Part shown: one piece after another, positions 1-9,518 of the stretch
Position numbering within the stretch: the first letter of the stretch is position 1
How the letters are laid out: each line of letters begins with the position of its first letter
Assembly (NCBI GenBank): GCA_023390955.1
Contig: JAEWBW010000293.1
Location: forward strand, 1 to 16,231
Direction of reading: 5' to 3'
Length of the DNA stretch: 16,231 nt
Origin: Pseudomonadota bacterium
Lineage (GTDB): Bacteria > Pseudomonadota > Alphaproteobacteria > Rhizobiales > Xanthobacteraceae
Program-made: the position numbers and the translations under genes
The notes under the pieces: generated by a model
Databases searched by the model: none
What the model saw: the letters and a program-made list of their open reading frames with translations, nothing else
What the model was told of the DNA's origin: nothing

Positions 1-331
1 CTATGTGGCCGCCGCGCGACTGATCGGCCTTCCCGCTCCCAAGATCATGCTGCGGCACGTTCTGCCGAACACCATGGGCCCGGTCCTGGTCATCGCAACG
101 ATCAACCTCGCGCTCGCCATCATTACCGAGGCGACGTTGTCCTTCCTTGGTGTCGGCCTGCCCGACACCATGCCATCGCTCGGCACCCTCATCCGCATCG
201 GTAACAATTATCTGTTCGCCGGCGAATGGTGGATCGTCGCCTTCCCCGGGATTGCGCTCGCCGCCCTGATCCTCTCCATCAACCTGCTCGGCGACTGGCT
301 GCGCGACGCGCTCAATCCAAAGCTCCGATGA
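1..331 (+). CDS. ABC transporter permease, DppC/OppC type (3' end only)
   Basis: This is the C-terminal part of an inner-membrane permease of a dipeptide/oligopeptide ABC importer; the 5' end is cut off by the window, and reading starts at a Tyr codon at base 2. The visible piece opens inside the EAA coupling loop (YVAAARLIGLP, then HVLPN), which contacts the ATPase subunit. It continues through ITEATLSFLGVGLP, a typical DppC segment, and ends with a hydrophobic helix and LLGDWLRDALNPKLR, the usual DppC C-terminus. Two ATPase genes follow directly, the first 13 bases downstream, so this is transporter 1 of the operon. Its binding protein and DppB partner would be expected upstream, outside the window. 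It is only about half identical by eye to the second DppC-type permease at 9519-10406, so the two are separate systems, not a fresh duplication. Confidence 0.93.
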   Translation, partial: YVAAARLIGLPAPKIMLRHVLPNTMGPVLVIATINLALAIITEATLSFLGVGLPDTMPSLGTLIRIGNNYLFAGEWWIVAFPGIALAALILSINLLGDWLRDALNPKLR

Positions 332-344
332 ACATGCTTCGCTC

Positions 345-1331
345 ATGACCGACACCGTTCTCTCCGTTCGTAATCTTCAGGTCGAGTTCGCCAGCCGCCG
401 AGGCACGCTGCGCGCCATCGACGGCGTCTCCTTCGACATTGCCAAGGGCGAGGTGCTCGGCGTGGTCGGCGAATCCGGCGCCGGAAAATCTGTCACCGGC
501 CTCGCCGTGATTGGCCTGATCGATCCGCCCGGCCGCATCGCCGGAGGCGAGATTCTCCTGTCGGGGCGGCGCATCGACAATCTCCCGCCCGAAGAGATGC
601 GCCGCGTGCGGGGCAAGCGCATCGGCATGATCTTTCAGGATCCGCTGACGTCGCTGAATCCGCTCTACCGGGTCGGCGACCAGATCGTAGAGACGATCCG
701 CACCCATCTCGACCTCTCGGAAACCGCCGCGCGCCGCCGCGCCATCGATCTCCTGGCGGAGGTCGGCATCCCCGCGCCTGAGAAGCGCATCGACGGCTAC
801 CCTCACGAATTCTCGGGTGGCATGCGCCAGCGCGTGGTGATCGCGCTCGCGATCTGCGCCGAGCCCGAGCTGATCATCGCGGACGAGCCGACCACCGCGC
901 TCGACGTCTCCGTGCAGGCCCAGATCATCTCGCTGATCAAGCGCCTGGGCCGGGACCACGGCACCGCCGTGATGCTCGTGACCCACGACATGGGCGTGAT
1001 TGCCGAAACCTCGGACCGCGTGGCGGTGATGTATGCAGGTCGCGTCGCCGAAATCGGCCCGGTGCAGGACGTCGTGAAGAATCCGCTGCATCCATATGCA
1101 AAGGGCCTGATGGGCGCGATCCCGACACTCGCCGGTAAGGACAAGCGCCTGGTGCAGATCCCCGGCTCCATGCCGCGGCTGTCGAACATTCCCCGCGGCT
1201 GCTCCTTCAATCCGCGCTGCGCCTCTGCCTTCGACCGTTGCCGGGTCGATCGGCCCGAACCGCTGCGCCAGGGCACACAATCGGTTGCCTGTCATCTCTA
1301 CGACACGGCGCCTGCGGAGAGCGCAGCATGA
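345..1331 (+). CDS. Peptide ABC transporter ATP-binding protein, DppD-like (transporter 1)
   Basis: This 328-residue cytoplasmic ATPase would power peptide import with the permease encoded just upstream. All nucleotide-binding motifs are present: Walker A GESGAGKS at residues 42-49, Q-loop Gln98, signature SGGM at 157-160, Walker B with Asp180 and catalytic Glu181, and H-loop His214. The C-terminal oligopeptide-transporter domain follows, with LHPY near 248-251 and a four-cysteine pattern at Cys286, Cys292, Cys299 and Cys316. The equivalent cysteines bind a [4Fe-4S] cluster in a characterised bacterial DppD. The length is normal for DppD. The stop overlaps the start of the next ATPase (ATGA), which suggests translational coupling. 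Substrate cannot be read from the ATPase; DppD rather than DppF is chosen because of SGGM and ADEPTTALD. Confidence 0.95.
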   Translation: MTDTVLSVRNLQVEFASRRGTLRAIDGVSFDIAKGEVLGVVGESGAGKSVTGLAVIGLIDPPGRIAGGEILLSGRRIDNLPPEEMRRVRGKRIGMIFQDPLTSLNPLYRVGDQIVETIRTHLDLSETAARRRAIDLLAEVGIPAPEKRIDGYPHEFSGGMRQRVVIALAICAEPELIIADEPTTALDVSVQAQIISLIKRLGRDHGTAVMLVTHDMGVIAETSDRVAVMYAGRVAEIGPVQDVVKNPLHPYAKGLMGAIPTLAGKDKRLVQIPGSMPRLSNIPRGCSFNPRCASAFDRCRVDRPEPLRQGTQSVACHLYDTAPAESAA

Positions 1332-2317
1332 GCGTGCCGTTCGTCCAGGCCACAGACCTTCGCCGCGTCTTCGACGTCTCAAAGCCTTGGCTCAATCGCG
1401 TTATCGAAGGCGGACACCTTGAGTTTCTCAAGGCGGTTGATGGCGTCACCTTCGAGATCAGGAAGGGCGAGACGTTCGCACTGGTCGGCGAATCCGGCTC
1501 CGGCAAGACGACGGTGGCACGGATGGTCGTCGGCCTGCTGCCGCCGAGCTCCGGCAAGGTCCTGATCGACGGCGTCTCGATGACCGATCCGAAACAGGCC
1601 CCGGCACGCCGGCGCCTGCGCCGCCGCATCCAGATGATCTTTCAGGATCCCTATGCGAGCCTCAATCCGCGTTTCAAGGTCGACGCCATCATCTCCGAAC
1701 CGATCCGCGCCTTCGACCTCATCCAGGGCGAGCGCGACATCCAGGCCCGCGTCGGCGAGCTCCTTACCCTCGTCGGCCTGCATCCGGACGACCGGTTCAA
1801 ATATCCGCACGAGTTCTCCGGCGGCCAGCGCCAGCGCATCGCTATCGCCCGGGCGCTTGCCTCGGATGCCGAATTCATCGTTTGCGACGAGCCGACCTCG
1901 GCGCTTGATGTCTCCGTGCAGGCCCAGATCCTCAATTTGATGCGCGACCTCCAGGACAAGTTCGGCCTGACCTACATGTTCATCAGCCATAACCTCGCCG
2001 TGGTTCGTCACATGGCCAGCCGCGTCGGCGTGATGTATCTCGGCCGCATCGTCGAGATCGCCGAGGGACGCGAGCTGTTTGCCCGTCCCCGCATGCCCTA
2101 TACCAAGATGCTGCTCGGCGCCGTGCCCGATCTCGCGATGAGCGGCCGCCAGCGCATTCCGGTGAAGGGCGAGATCCCCAATCCGATCAATCCGCCGCCC
2201 GGCTGCGCGTTCAATCCGCGCTGCCCCCTGGCCTTCGATCTGTGCCGGCAAAAGGCTCCGGAACTGATCGACGGCGTCGCCTGCCACGCCGTAAACACCG
2301 CGCCGGTGCCAGCGTGA
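1328..2317 (+). CDS. Peptide ABC transporter ATP-binding protein, DppF-like (transporter 1)
   Basis: This is the second ATPase of transporter 1, 329 residues, expected to form a heterodimer with the DppD-like subunit before it. Motifs: Walker A GESGSGKT at 54-61, Q-loop Gln106, SGGQ at 164-167, Walker B with Asp187 and Glu188, His221. The N-terminus has the DppF-style insertion before the first strand (VSKPWLNRVIEGG). The C-terminal domain keeps four cysteines (293, 299, 306, 319) in the GCxFNPRC...C...ACH pattern; the usual HPY is MPY here. An in-frame upstream start at 1238 would overlap the previous gene by about 90 bases and adds residues unlike the family. The ATG at 1328, overlapping the previous stop as ATGA, is therefore preferred. 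An 84-base gap follows before the hydrolase gene. Confidence 0.95.
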   Translation: MSVPFVQATDLRRVFDVSKPWLNRVIEGGHLEFLKAVDGVTFEIRKGETFALVGESGSGKTTVARMVVGLLPPSSGKVLIDGVSMTDPKQAPARRRLRRRIQMIFQDPYASLNPRFKVDAIISEPIRAFDLIQGERDIQARVGELLTLVGLHPDDRFKYPHEFSGGQRQRIAIARALASDAEFIVCDEPTSALDVSVQAQILNLMRDLQDKFGLTYMFISHNLAVVRHMASRVGVMYLGRIVEIAEGRELFARPRMPYTKMLLGAVPDLAMSGRQRIPVKGEIPNPINPPPGCAFNPRCPLAFDLCRQKAPELIDGVACHAVNTAPVPA

Positions 2318-2401
2318 CGCGCGCGTGCCATGCTGGTAGTGCATTGGCGGCGCGGCGATGCCTGTGATCAATTGCGCGCCGACAACAAGGTAACAACCGC
2401 C

Positions 2402-4207
2402 ATGGCCAGCAACGTCAATCCCGATCCCTTCACGACGCGCCCGGAGATCGAGGGCACCTTTGGCGTCGTCGCCACCACCCATTGGATCGCGACCGCCGTC
2501 GGCATGGGTATCCTGGAAAAGGGCGGCAACGCTTTCGATGCCGGCGTCGCCACGGCGTTCACGCTTCAGGTGGTCGAGCCGCATCTCAACGGCCCCGGTG
2601 GCGATGTGCCCATCATCGTGCATGACGTCAAGCGCGGCCGCACCGAGGTGATCTGCGGCCAAGGGCCCGCGCCCGCGCGTGCCACCATCGCGCATTACAA
2701 GAGCGAAGGTCTCGATATGGTGCCCGGCACGGGTCTCCTCGCGGCCTGCGTTCCCGGCACCTTCGAATCCTGGATGATGCTGCTGCGCGACTACGGCACG
2801 CTGCGATTGCGCGACGTGCTGGAGCCCGCGATCTCCTATGCACGCGACGGCTATCCGCTGGTCGAGCGCGCCTGCGCCACCATCCAGACGGTCGAGCAGC
2901 TATTCAGGAATCACTGGCCGACGTCCGCGGCGGTCTATCTGCCGAATGGCGAGGTGCCGAAGCCCGGCACGCTGTTCACCAATAAGACCCTGGCTGCGAC
3001 CTACGCCCGTATCCTGAGCGAAGCCGAGAGCGGCGGCGGTGGCCGCGACGCCGAGATCGAGCGCGCACGAAAGTCGTGGTCGCAGGGTTTCGTCGCGGAA
3101 GCCATCGACAAATTCTGCCGCACGCAGGAGGTGATGGACGTCAGCGGCTCGCCGCATCGCGGCGTGCTCTCCGCCGACGATATGACGCGATGGGAGCCGA
3201 CGGTCGAGGCACCTCTCACCTACGATTACGGCCGCTACACCGTCTGCAAGGCCGGAGTCTGGAGCCAGGGACCGGTGACCCTGCAGCAGCTCGCGCTTCT
3301 CAAGGGCTTTGCGCTCGACGGACTCGATCCGACCGGACCCGAGTTCATCCATTACCAGATCGAATGCGCCAAGCTTGCATTCGCCGACCGCGAGAAGTTT
3401 TACGGCGACCCCAAGTTCAACGAGATCCCGATCGCGACGCTGCTGTCGGATAGCTACAACAACGAGCGGCGGAAGCTGATCAGCGAGAAGGCCTCGCTGG
3501 AATTCCTGCCCGGATCGGTGGAAGGCTTTGGTGGCGTCGTCAAACTACGCCGTGCCGAAGGACAGCGCGAGGCGGTCGGCGCACTCGGCGCAGGCGAACC
3601 GACGGTCGGCCGCTTTGGCGAGGTGCGCGGCGACACCGTGCATTTCGACATCATCGACAAGGCCGGCAACATGGTGTCCTCGACGCCGTCGGGCGGCTGG
3701 CTGCAGTCCTCGCCGATCATTCCCGAGCTTGGCTTCTGCCTCGGCAGCCGCGCCCAGATGTTCTGGCTCGAGGAAGATCATCCGGCCGCTCTCGCGCCGG
3801 GCAAGCGGCCGCGCACGACACTGTCGCCGACCATGGCGCTGCGCGATGGCGAGCCGTATCTAGCCTGGGGTTCGCCCGGCGGCGATCAGCAGGATCAGTG
3901 GATCACGCAATTCTTCCTGCGCCACGTCCATTGCAACCTCAATCTCCAGGAGGCGATCGATGCCCCGGCCTGGCATTCCGAGCATTTCCCGATCTCGTTC
4001 TGGCCCCGCACCGCGCGGCCCGGCGTGCTCGTGGTCGAGAACCGCGTGCCGAAGGCGACGATCGAGAACCTGCGCGAGCGCGGGCATATCGTCGAGATCG
4101 GTCCCGACTGGTCCGAAGGCCGCCTCACCGCAGCCTCACGCGTCGGCGTGCGCCGGCGTGCCGCCGCCAATCCGCGCGGCATGCAGGGCTACGCGGCCGG
4201 ACGCTGA
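2402..4207 (+). CDS. Gamma-glutamyltransferase-family Ntn hydrolase (divergent pocket, no signal peptide)
   Basis: This 601-residue protein belongs to the gamma-glutamyltranspeptidase family, whose members cleave themselves before a Thr that becomes the nucleophile. The expected nucleophile is Thr412 in GDTVHFDIID, followed by KAGNMVS; RPRTTLSPTM (469-478) and the oxyanion GSPGG (490-494) are recognisable, as is the C-terminal ANPRGMQGYA. No signal peptide or membrane segment is visible, so it is probably cytoplasmic, unlike periplasmic E. coli GGT. By hand alignment most gamma-glutamyl-binding residues of E. coli GGT are changed; for example the Arg of the DGRExAP motif is Gln87 (CGQGPAP). 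The substrate may therefore be another amide or peptide. Start: ATG 2402 follows AAGG at 2387-2390; an in-frame ATG at 2330 has no ribosome site and adds 24 atypical residues. It lies between two peptide importers and 22 bases before a DUF1028 gene. Confidence 0.9.
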   Translation: MASNVNPDPFTTRPEIEGTFGVVATTHWIATAVGMGILEKGGNAFDAGVATAFTLQVVEPHLNGPGGDVPIIVHDVKRGRTEVICGQGPAPARATIAHYKSEGLDMVPGTGLLAACVPGTFESWMMLLRDYGTLRLRDVLEPAISYARDGYPLVERACATIQTVEQLFRNHWPTSAAVYLPNGEVPKPGTLFTNKTLAATYARILSEAESGGGGRDAEIERARKSWSQGFVAEAIDKFCRTQEVMDVSGSPHRGVLSADDMTRWEPTVEAPLTYDYGRYTVCKAGVWSQGPVTLQQLALLKGFALDGLDPTGPEFIHYQIECAKLAFADREKFYGDPKFNEIPIATLLSDSYNNERRKLISEKASLEFLPGSVEGFGGVVKLRRAEGQREAVGALGAGEPTVGRFGEVRGDTVHFDIIDKAGNMVSSTPSGGWLQSSPIIPELGFCLGSRAQMFWLEEDHPAALAPGKRPRTTLSPTMALRDGEPYLAWGSPGGDQQDQWITQFFLRHVHCNLNLQEAIDAPAWHSEHFPISFWPRTARPGVLVVENRVPKATIENLRERGHIVEIGPDWSEGRLTAASRVGVRRRAAANPRGMQGYAAGR

Positions 4208-4229
4208 GAAATACGCTGATGGATACGCC

Positions 4230-4936
4230 ATGACCTGGTCGATCATTGCCCGAGACCCTGCCACCGGCCAGTTCGGCATCGCGGTTGCGACACGCTTCTT
4301 CGCCGTCGGCGCCCGTGTTCCTTTCATCGCCGCGGGCTTCGGCGCCATCGCAACGCAGGCCTTCGTTAATCCCTATTACGGAATTGACGGCGTCAAGCTG
4401 CTGCGCGAGGGCCTGAACGCGCATGACGTGCTCGCCGCCCTGCTCGCGTGCGACGACGGCCGCGAGAGCCGGCAGCTCCACATCATCGACGCCAGCGGCG
4501 CTATCGCCGCTCACACGGGAGGCGACTGCACCGACTGGTGCGGGCATATCTCGGGCAGCGGCTTTTCCGTGGCCGGCAACATGCTGGCCGGGCCTGACGT
4601 GCTCGACGAGACCGCAAAGACCTATCTCGCCAATGACAGCCTGCCCTTTCCGCGCCGCCTGCTTACCGCCATGCGCGCCGGTGAAGCCGCGGGCGGCGAC
4701 AAGCGCGGCAAGCAATCGGCGGCGCTGCTGATCCACGGCGAGGAAGACTGGTCCGCGCTCGACTTGCGCGCCGACGATCATCCTGATCCGCTTGCCGAGC
4801 TGGAGCGGCTGGAACAGGTCAGTCAGGAGCTCTGGGTTCATTTTCGTGACTCCCTGCCGACGCGGCAAAATCCGGCGGGGAACACTGATCGCCGCGTCAT
4901 CGACGCGAGCATCGCGGCCGCGCGCGCCAAAATCTC

Positions 4937-4940
<4 letters not shown>
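4230..4940 (+). CDS. DUF1028 family protein (Ntn-hydrolase-like fold)
   Basis: This 236-residue protein has the hallmarks of DUF1028: the N-terminus MTWSIIARDPATGQFGIAVA, the ATQAFVNPYYG segment (41-51), the SGxGFSVAGNMLAGP stretch (108-122) and GEAAGGDKRGKQSAALL (151-167). DUF1028 proteins are described as related to N-terminal nucleophile hydrolases, but no reaction is firmly known to me. They often sit beside peptide transporters and peptidases. No signal peptide is seen, so it is probably cytoplasmic. The start is ATG 4230, where family similarity begins; the same frame is open about 270 bases further upstream, but that stretch overlaps the GGT-family gene and looks like an out-of-frame shadow. 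Its stop overlaps the next ATPase start (ATGA). Its place beside the GGT-like enzyme suggests a joint role on the imported compound. Confidence 0.9.
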
Positions 4941-5925
<985 letters not shown>

Positions 5926-5926
<1 letters not shown>

Positions 5927-7032
5927 TGGCGCTGCTCGAGGTCGACAATCTGGTCAAACATTTCGTCGCCCAGCGTTCGCTGCTTGGCCGACCAAAAGCC
6001 TTCGTCAAAGCGGTCGACGGTGTCAGCTTCTCACTCGAAGCCGGCAAGACGCTCGCCCTCGTCGGCGAGTCCGGTTGCGGCAAGTCGACGGTCAGCCGTC
6101 TGGTACTGCGGCTGATCGAGCCGGACGCGGGTGCCATCAGTTTCGAAGGCCACGACCTGCTCTCCCTCGACGCCCCTGCGCTGCGCGCATTTCGCCGCCA
6201 GGCCCAGATCATTTTCCAGGACCCCTACGCCTCGCTGAACCCGCGCATGACGGTCGGCCAGATCCTGACCGAGCCGCTGGCCCTGCATGACCTTGTACCG
6301 GCACCACAGCGCCGTGCACGGGTCGACGAGCTGCTGCGGCTGGTCGGACTGGAACCGCGGCTGGCACGCCGTTATCCGCACGAATTCTCCGGAGGCCAGC
6401 GCCAGCGCATTGCGATTGCGCGCGCGCTTGCGGTCGAGCCAAAGCTCATCATCTGCGATGAGCCGGTGTCAGCGCTCGACGTCTCGATCCGCTCGCAGAT
6501 CCTCAATCTGCTGCGCGAGCTGCAGGACCGGCTGGGGCTTGCCTATATCTTCGTCTCGCACGACCTCGCGGTGGTCAAGCACATCGCTGACCGGGTCGCC
6601 GTGATGAACCTCGGCTGCATCGTCGAGGAGGCCGAGGCGGATCAACTGTTCGCCGCCCCGCGCCATCCCTATAGCCGGGCGCTGCTGTCGGCGATCCCGC
6701 TGCCGCAACCGCACGCCAAACGCAGCACGATCGTGCTTCAGGGCGAGATCCCGAGCGCGCTCAATCCACCGTCCGGCTGCCGTTTCCATACCCGCTGCCC
6801 GTTCGTGATCGACCGCTGCCGCAGCGAGGTGCCGGAACTTGTCGCTGACGACGCCGGCCACGCGACGGCCTGTCACCGCACCGCCGAACTGCCATCCGCC
6901 GACGCCATCCTGCCCGCGGCCAGCGGCTTCTCGCCCTCACTGGCGAAATTGGTCGCAGCCTTCAGCCGAAAGACGGAAGGCGCAACCGCCTCCGGGGTTG
7001 GTATAAAGAATGCAACGCCAACGACGACGTAG
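5926..7032 (+). CDS. Peptide ABC transporter ATP-binding protein, DppF-like (transporter 2), with C-terminal extension
   Basis: Second ATPase of transporter 2, 368 residues. Motifs: Walker A GESGCGKS at 47-54, Q-loop Gln98, SGGQ at 155-158, Walker B with Asp178 and Glu179, His212, HPY at 247-249. Four cysteines follow at 285, 291, 298 and 316. DppF proteins normally stop soon after the last cysteine, but here about 50 further residues continue (ELPSADAILP...IKNATPTTT). They are of low complexity, rich in Ala, Ser and Thr, with no recognised domain. The start is ATG 5926, which overlaps the previous stop; a GTG codon at 5923 directly before it is an equally open alternative adding one residue. 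The binding-protein gene begins 22 bases after the stop. Confidence 0.93.
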
Positions 7033-7054
7033 ACGAAGCAATGGGGATTGTCCG

Positions 7055-8563
7055 ATGAAGATGTTTCGCCTGGCCGCAACCACCGCCACCCTCCTGCTGT
7101 CGCTGGGAGCCGCGCAAGCCCAGACCACGCTGCGCATCGGCCTCGCGGAGGATCCTGATATCCTCGATCCGACCATGGCGCGCACCTATGTCGGCCGCAT
7201 CGTGTTCTCCTCGTTCTGCGACAAGCTGTTCGACATCGACGAGAAGCTCAACATCGTGCCGCAGCTGGCGCTCTCGAGCGAAACGGCTGACGACGGCAAG
7301 GCCCTCGTCATCAAGCTCCGGCCCGGCGTGAAATTCCACGACGGCGAGCCGTTCGACGCGGAGGCCGCCAAATTCTCGATAGAGCGGCACCTCACCTTCC
7401 CTGGCTCGTTCCGCAAGCCCGAGCTCGCCTCGGTCGACCGCGTCGAGGTCGTCGATCCCCTCACCGTCAAGCTGGTGCTGAAGGCGCCGTTCTCGCCGCT
7501 GCTGGCCCAGCTCACCGACCGCGCAGGAATGATGGTGTCGCCGAAAGCGGCCAAGGAAGCCGGTGACAAATTCGGCCTGCGTCCGGTCTGCGCGGGCCCC
7601 TACAAATTCGTCGAGCGCGTGCAGCAGGACCGCATCGTGTTCGAGAAATTCACCGACTATTGGAACAAGGACAATATCTTCATCGATCGAATCGTGTTCC
7701 AACCGATCGTCGATGCCACCGTGCGCCTCGCCAATCTCAAGTCCGGCGGCCTCGACCTGATCGAGCGCGTGCTTGCCACCGATCTGAAGGAGGTGCGCGC
7801 GGACTCACGGCTGAAGGTCGCGACCGCCATCGAGCTCGGCTATCAGGGCGTCACGCTCAACATCGGCAAGGACAAGGCCAAGGGTCCGCTCAGCCAGTCC
7901 GCGAAGGTGCGGCAGGCGCTCGACTGGGCGATCGATCGCGAGGCGATCAACCAGGTCGTGTTCAATGGCGAGTTCAAGCCGGGCAACCAATGGGTCAATC
8001 CGGATCATCCCTACTACCAGGGCTCGTTCCCGATCCATGGTCGTGACGTCGCCAAGGCGAAGGCGCTACTGAAGGAGGCCGGCGTCACCGCGCCGATCGC
8101 GGTCGATTTCATGGTGCCGAAGGGCGCGGAGACCGAGGCGGTGGCCCAGGTGATCCAGTCGATGGCGGCCGAGGCCGGCTTCGACATGAAGATCCGCGTC
8201 ACCGAATTCGCGACCTCGCTGAAGCAGGCGGAAGCCGGCGAATACCAGGCCTATATGCTGGCCTGGAGCGGCCGCATCGATCCGGACGGCAATTCCTATG
8301 TGTTCCTGCACAAGGATGCACCGCAGAACTACAGCGCCTGGGCCAACGCCGACGCCGACAAGGCGCTCGACGATGCGCGCCTCACCTCGGATCAGGCCCA
8401 GCGCAAGGCGATCTACCAGAAGCTGGCCAAGCTGGAGCTCGACGAGCAGGCCATCCTCTACATTTACCATCGCCGCATCATCATCGCGCACAGCACCAAG
8501 CTCGAGGGCTACAAGCTGATGCCCGACGGCCTCGTGCGCGTGACCGGTCTCAAGCTAAAGTGA
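7055..8563 (+). CDS. Peptide ABC transporter substrate-binding protein (SBP family 5)
   Basis: Periplasmic binding protein of 502 residues that would capture the substrate for transporter 2. The N-terminus is a Sec signal peptide: MKMFR, then a hydrophobic core, then AQA with cleavage expected after Ala22. There is no lipobox Cys, so it should be soluble. The mature part begins TTLRIGLAEDPDILDP and shows family-5 features: LRPGVKFHDGEPFDAEAAKFS, GPYKF, DRIVFEKFTDYW, VRQALDWAIDREAI and a C-terminal SWANADADKALDDAR-like segment. It resembles DppA/GsiB-type proteins, but ligand specificity cannot be read by eye. ATG 7055 is preceded by GGGG at 7043-7046, a fair ribosome site; an in-frame upstream start at 7010 would add a basic, non-family segment and spoil the signal peptide. 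Confidence 0.95.
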   Translation: MKMFRLAATTATLLLSLGAAQAQTTLRIGLAEDPDILDPTMARTYVGRIVFSSFCDKLFDIDEKLNIVPQLALSSETADDGKALVIKLRPGVKFHDGEPFDAEAAKFSIERHLTFPGSFRKPELASVDRVEVVDPLTVKLVLKAPFSPLLAQLTDRAGMMVSPKAAKEAGDKFGLRPVCAGPYKFVERVQQDRIVFEKFTDYWNKDNIFIDRIVFQPIVDATVRLANLKSGGLDLIERVLATDLKEVRADSRLKVATAIELGYQGVTLNIGKDKAKGPLSQSAKVRQALDWAIDREAINQVVFNGEFKPGNQWVNPDHPYYQGSFPIHGRDVAKAKALLKEAGVTAPIAVDFMVPKGAETEAVAQVIQSMAAEAGFDMKIRVTEFATSLKQAEAGEYQAYMLAWSGRIDPDGNSYVFLHKDAPQNYSAWANADADKALDDARLTSDQAQRKAIYQKLAKLELDEQAILYIYHRRIIIAHSTKLEGYKLMPDGLVRVTGLKLK

Positions 8564-8573
8564 CGCCGAAAGG

Positions 8574-9515
8574 ATGCTGAACTTCCTCGCCCGCCGCCTT
8601 GCGCAGATCGTGCCGACACTGTTCTTCGTGTCGATCCTGATCTTCTCCCTGCAGCAATTGCTGCCGGGGGACCCCGCGCTGGTGATGGCGGGCGAAGAGC
8701 GCGATCCGGCCGTGATCGAACAGATCCGGAAGCAATACCGGCTCGACCAGCCGCTGCCGGTGCAATACGTCTATTGGATCAAGGGCGTGCTGGTCGGCAA
8801 TTTCGGCGAATCCCTGCGCATCAAGGTGCCGGTGCGCGAACTGATCGCACAGAAGCTGCCCGTAACGTTGCAGCTTGCCTCCATGGCGATCCTGATCGCC
8901 TTCTTCATCGGCATTCCCGCAGGTATCATTTCCGCGGTGAAGAAGGGCACGGCCTGGGACTGGGGCGCGAACCTGTTCGCATTGTGGGGAATTTCGACGC
9001 CGAACTTCTGGCTCGGCATCATGTTGATCTTCCTGTTTTCGATCAAGCTCGGCTGGCTGCCGGCGTCCGGCTATGTGCCGCTTACAGAAGACTGGCGCGC
9101 GAGCCTTGCAGCCACCATCATGCCCGCCTTCGTGCTCGGCAACGCGATCGCCGCGGTACTGATGCGGCACACCCGCAGCGCCATGCTGCAGGTGCTGGAG
9201 AGCGACTATGTCCGTACCGCGCGCGCCAAGGGGCTCTGGGAACGCTCGGTGATCCTCAAGCACGCCATGCGCAACGCGCTGACGCCCGTGATCACGCTCG
9301 GCGCACTCGAGCTCGGCACGCTGCTGTCAGGCGCCGTTTTGACCGAACAGATCTTCTCGATTCCCGGCTTCGGCAAGCTGATCGTCGACGCCGTCTTCAA
9401 CCGCGACTACGCCGTCGTGCAGGGCGTCGTCCTGGTGACGGCAACGATTTACATCACACTCAATCTGATCGCCGATATCGCCTACATCCTCGTCAATCCG
9501 CGGCTGAGGGGCTAG
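8574..9515 (+). CDS. ABC transporter permease, DppB/OppB type (transporter 2)
   Basis: Inner-membrane permease of 313 residues, the normal DppB length. It opens with the typical MLNFLARRLAQIVPTLF, which leads into the first membrane helix (about 11-29), followed by the periplasmic PGDPA segment and the NFGES loop near 76-80. Further helices lie at roughly 99-121, 133-157, 177-197, 237-257 and 283-306. The EAA loop that docks on an ATPase is at about 212-239 (YVRTARAKGLWERS, then HAMRNALTPVI). It ends with ILVNPRLRG. The start codon is 10 bases after the binding-protein stop; the purine run AAAGG touches the ATG directly, which is too close for a normal ribosome site. Translation may therefore depend on coupling to the gene before it. 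Confidence 0.95.
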   Translation: MLNFLARRLAQIVPTLFFVSILIFSLQQLLPGDPALVMAGEERDPAVIEQIRKQYRLDQPLPVQYVYWIKGVLVGNFGESLRIKVPVRELIAQKLPVTLQLASMAILIAFFIGIPAGIISAVKKGTAWDWGANLFALWGISTPNFWLGIMLIFLFSIKLGWLPASGYVPLTEDWRASLAATIMPAFVLGNAIAAVLMRHTRSAMLQVLESDYVRTARAKGLWERSVILKHAMRNALTPVITLGALELGTLLSGAVLTEQIFSIPGFGKLIVDAVFNRDYAVVQGVVLVTATIYITLNLIADIAYILVNPRLRG

Positions 9516-9518
9516 GCC

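Noticed and set aside
2330..2401. Earlier start for the GGT-family gene
   Set aside because: No ribosome site ahead of 2330, and the added 24 residues (MLVVHWRRGDACD...) have no signal-peptide character or family similarity.
312..2695. Long minus-strand open frames of 356 and 438 residues opposite the transporter 1 ATPases
   Set aside because: The + strand frames carry complete ABC ATPase motifs. The opposite frames are Arg/His/Asp-rich mirror products of high-GC codon bias with no recognisable domain.
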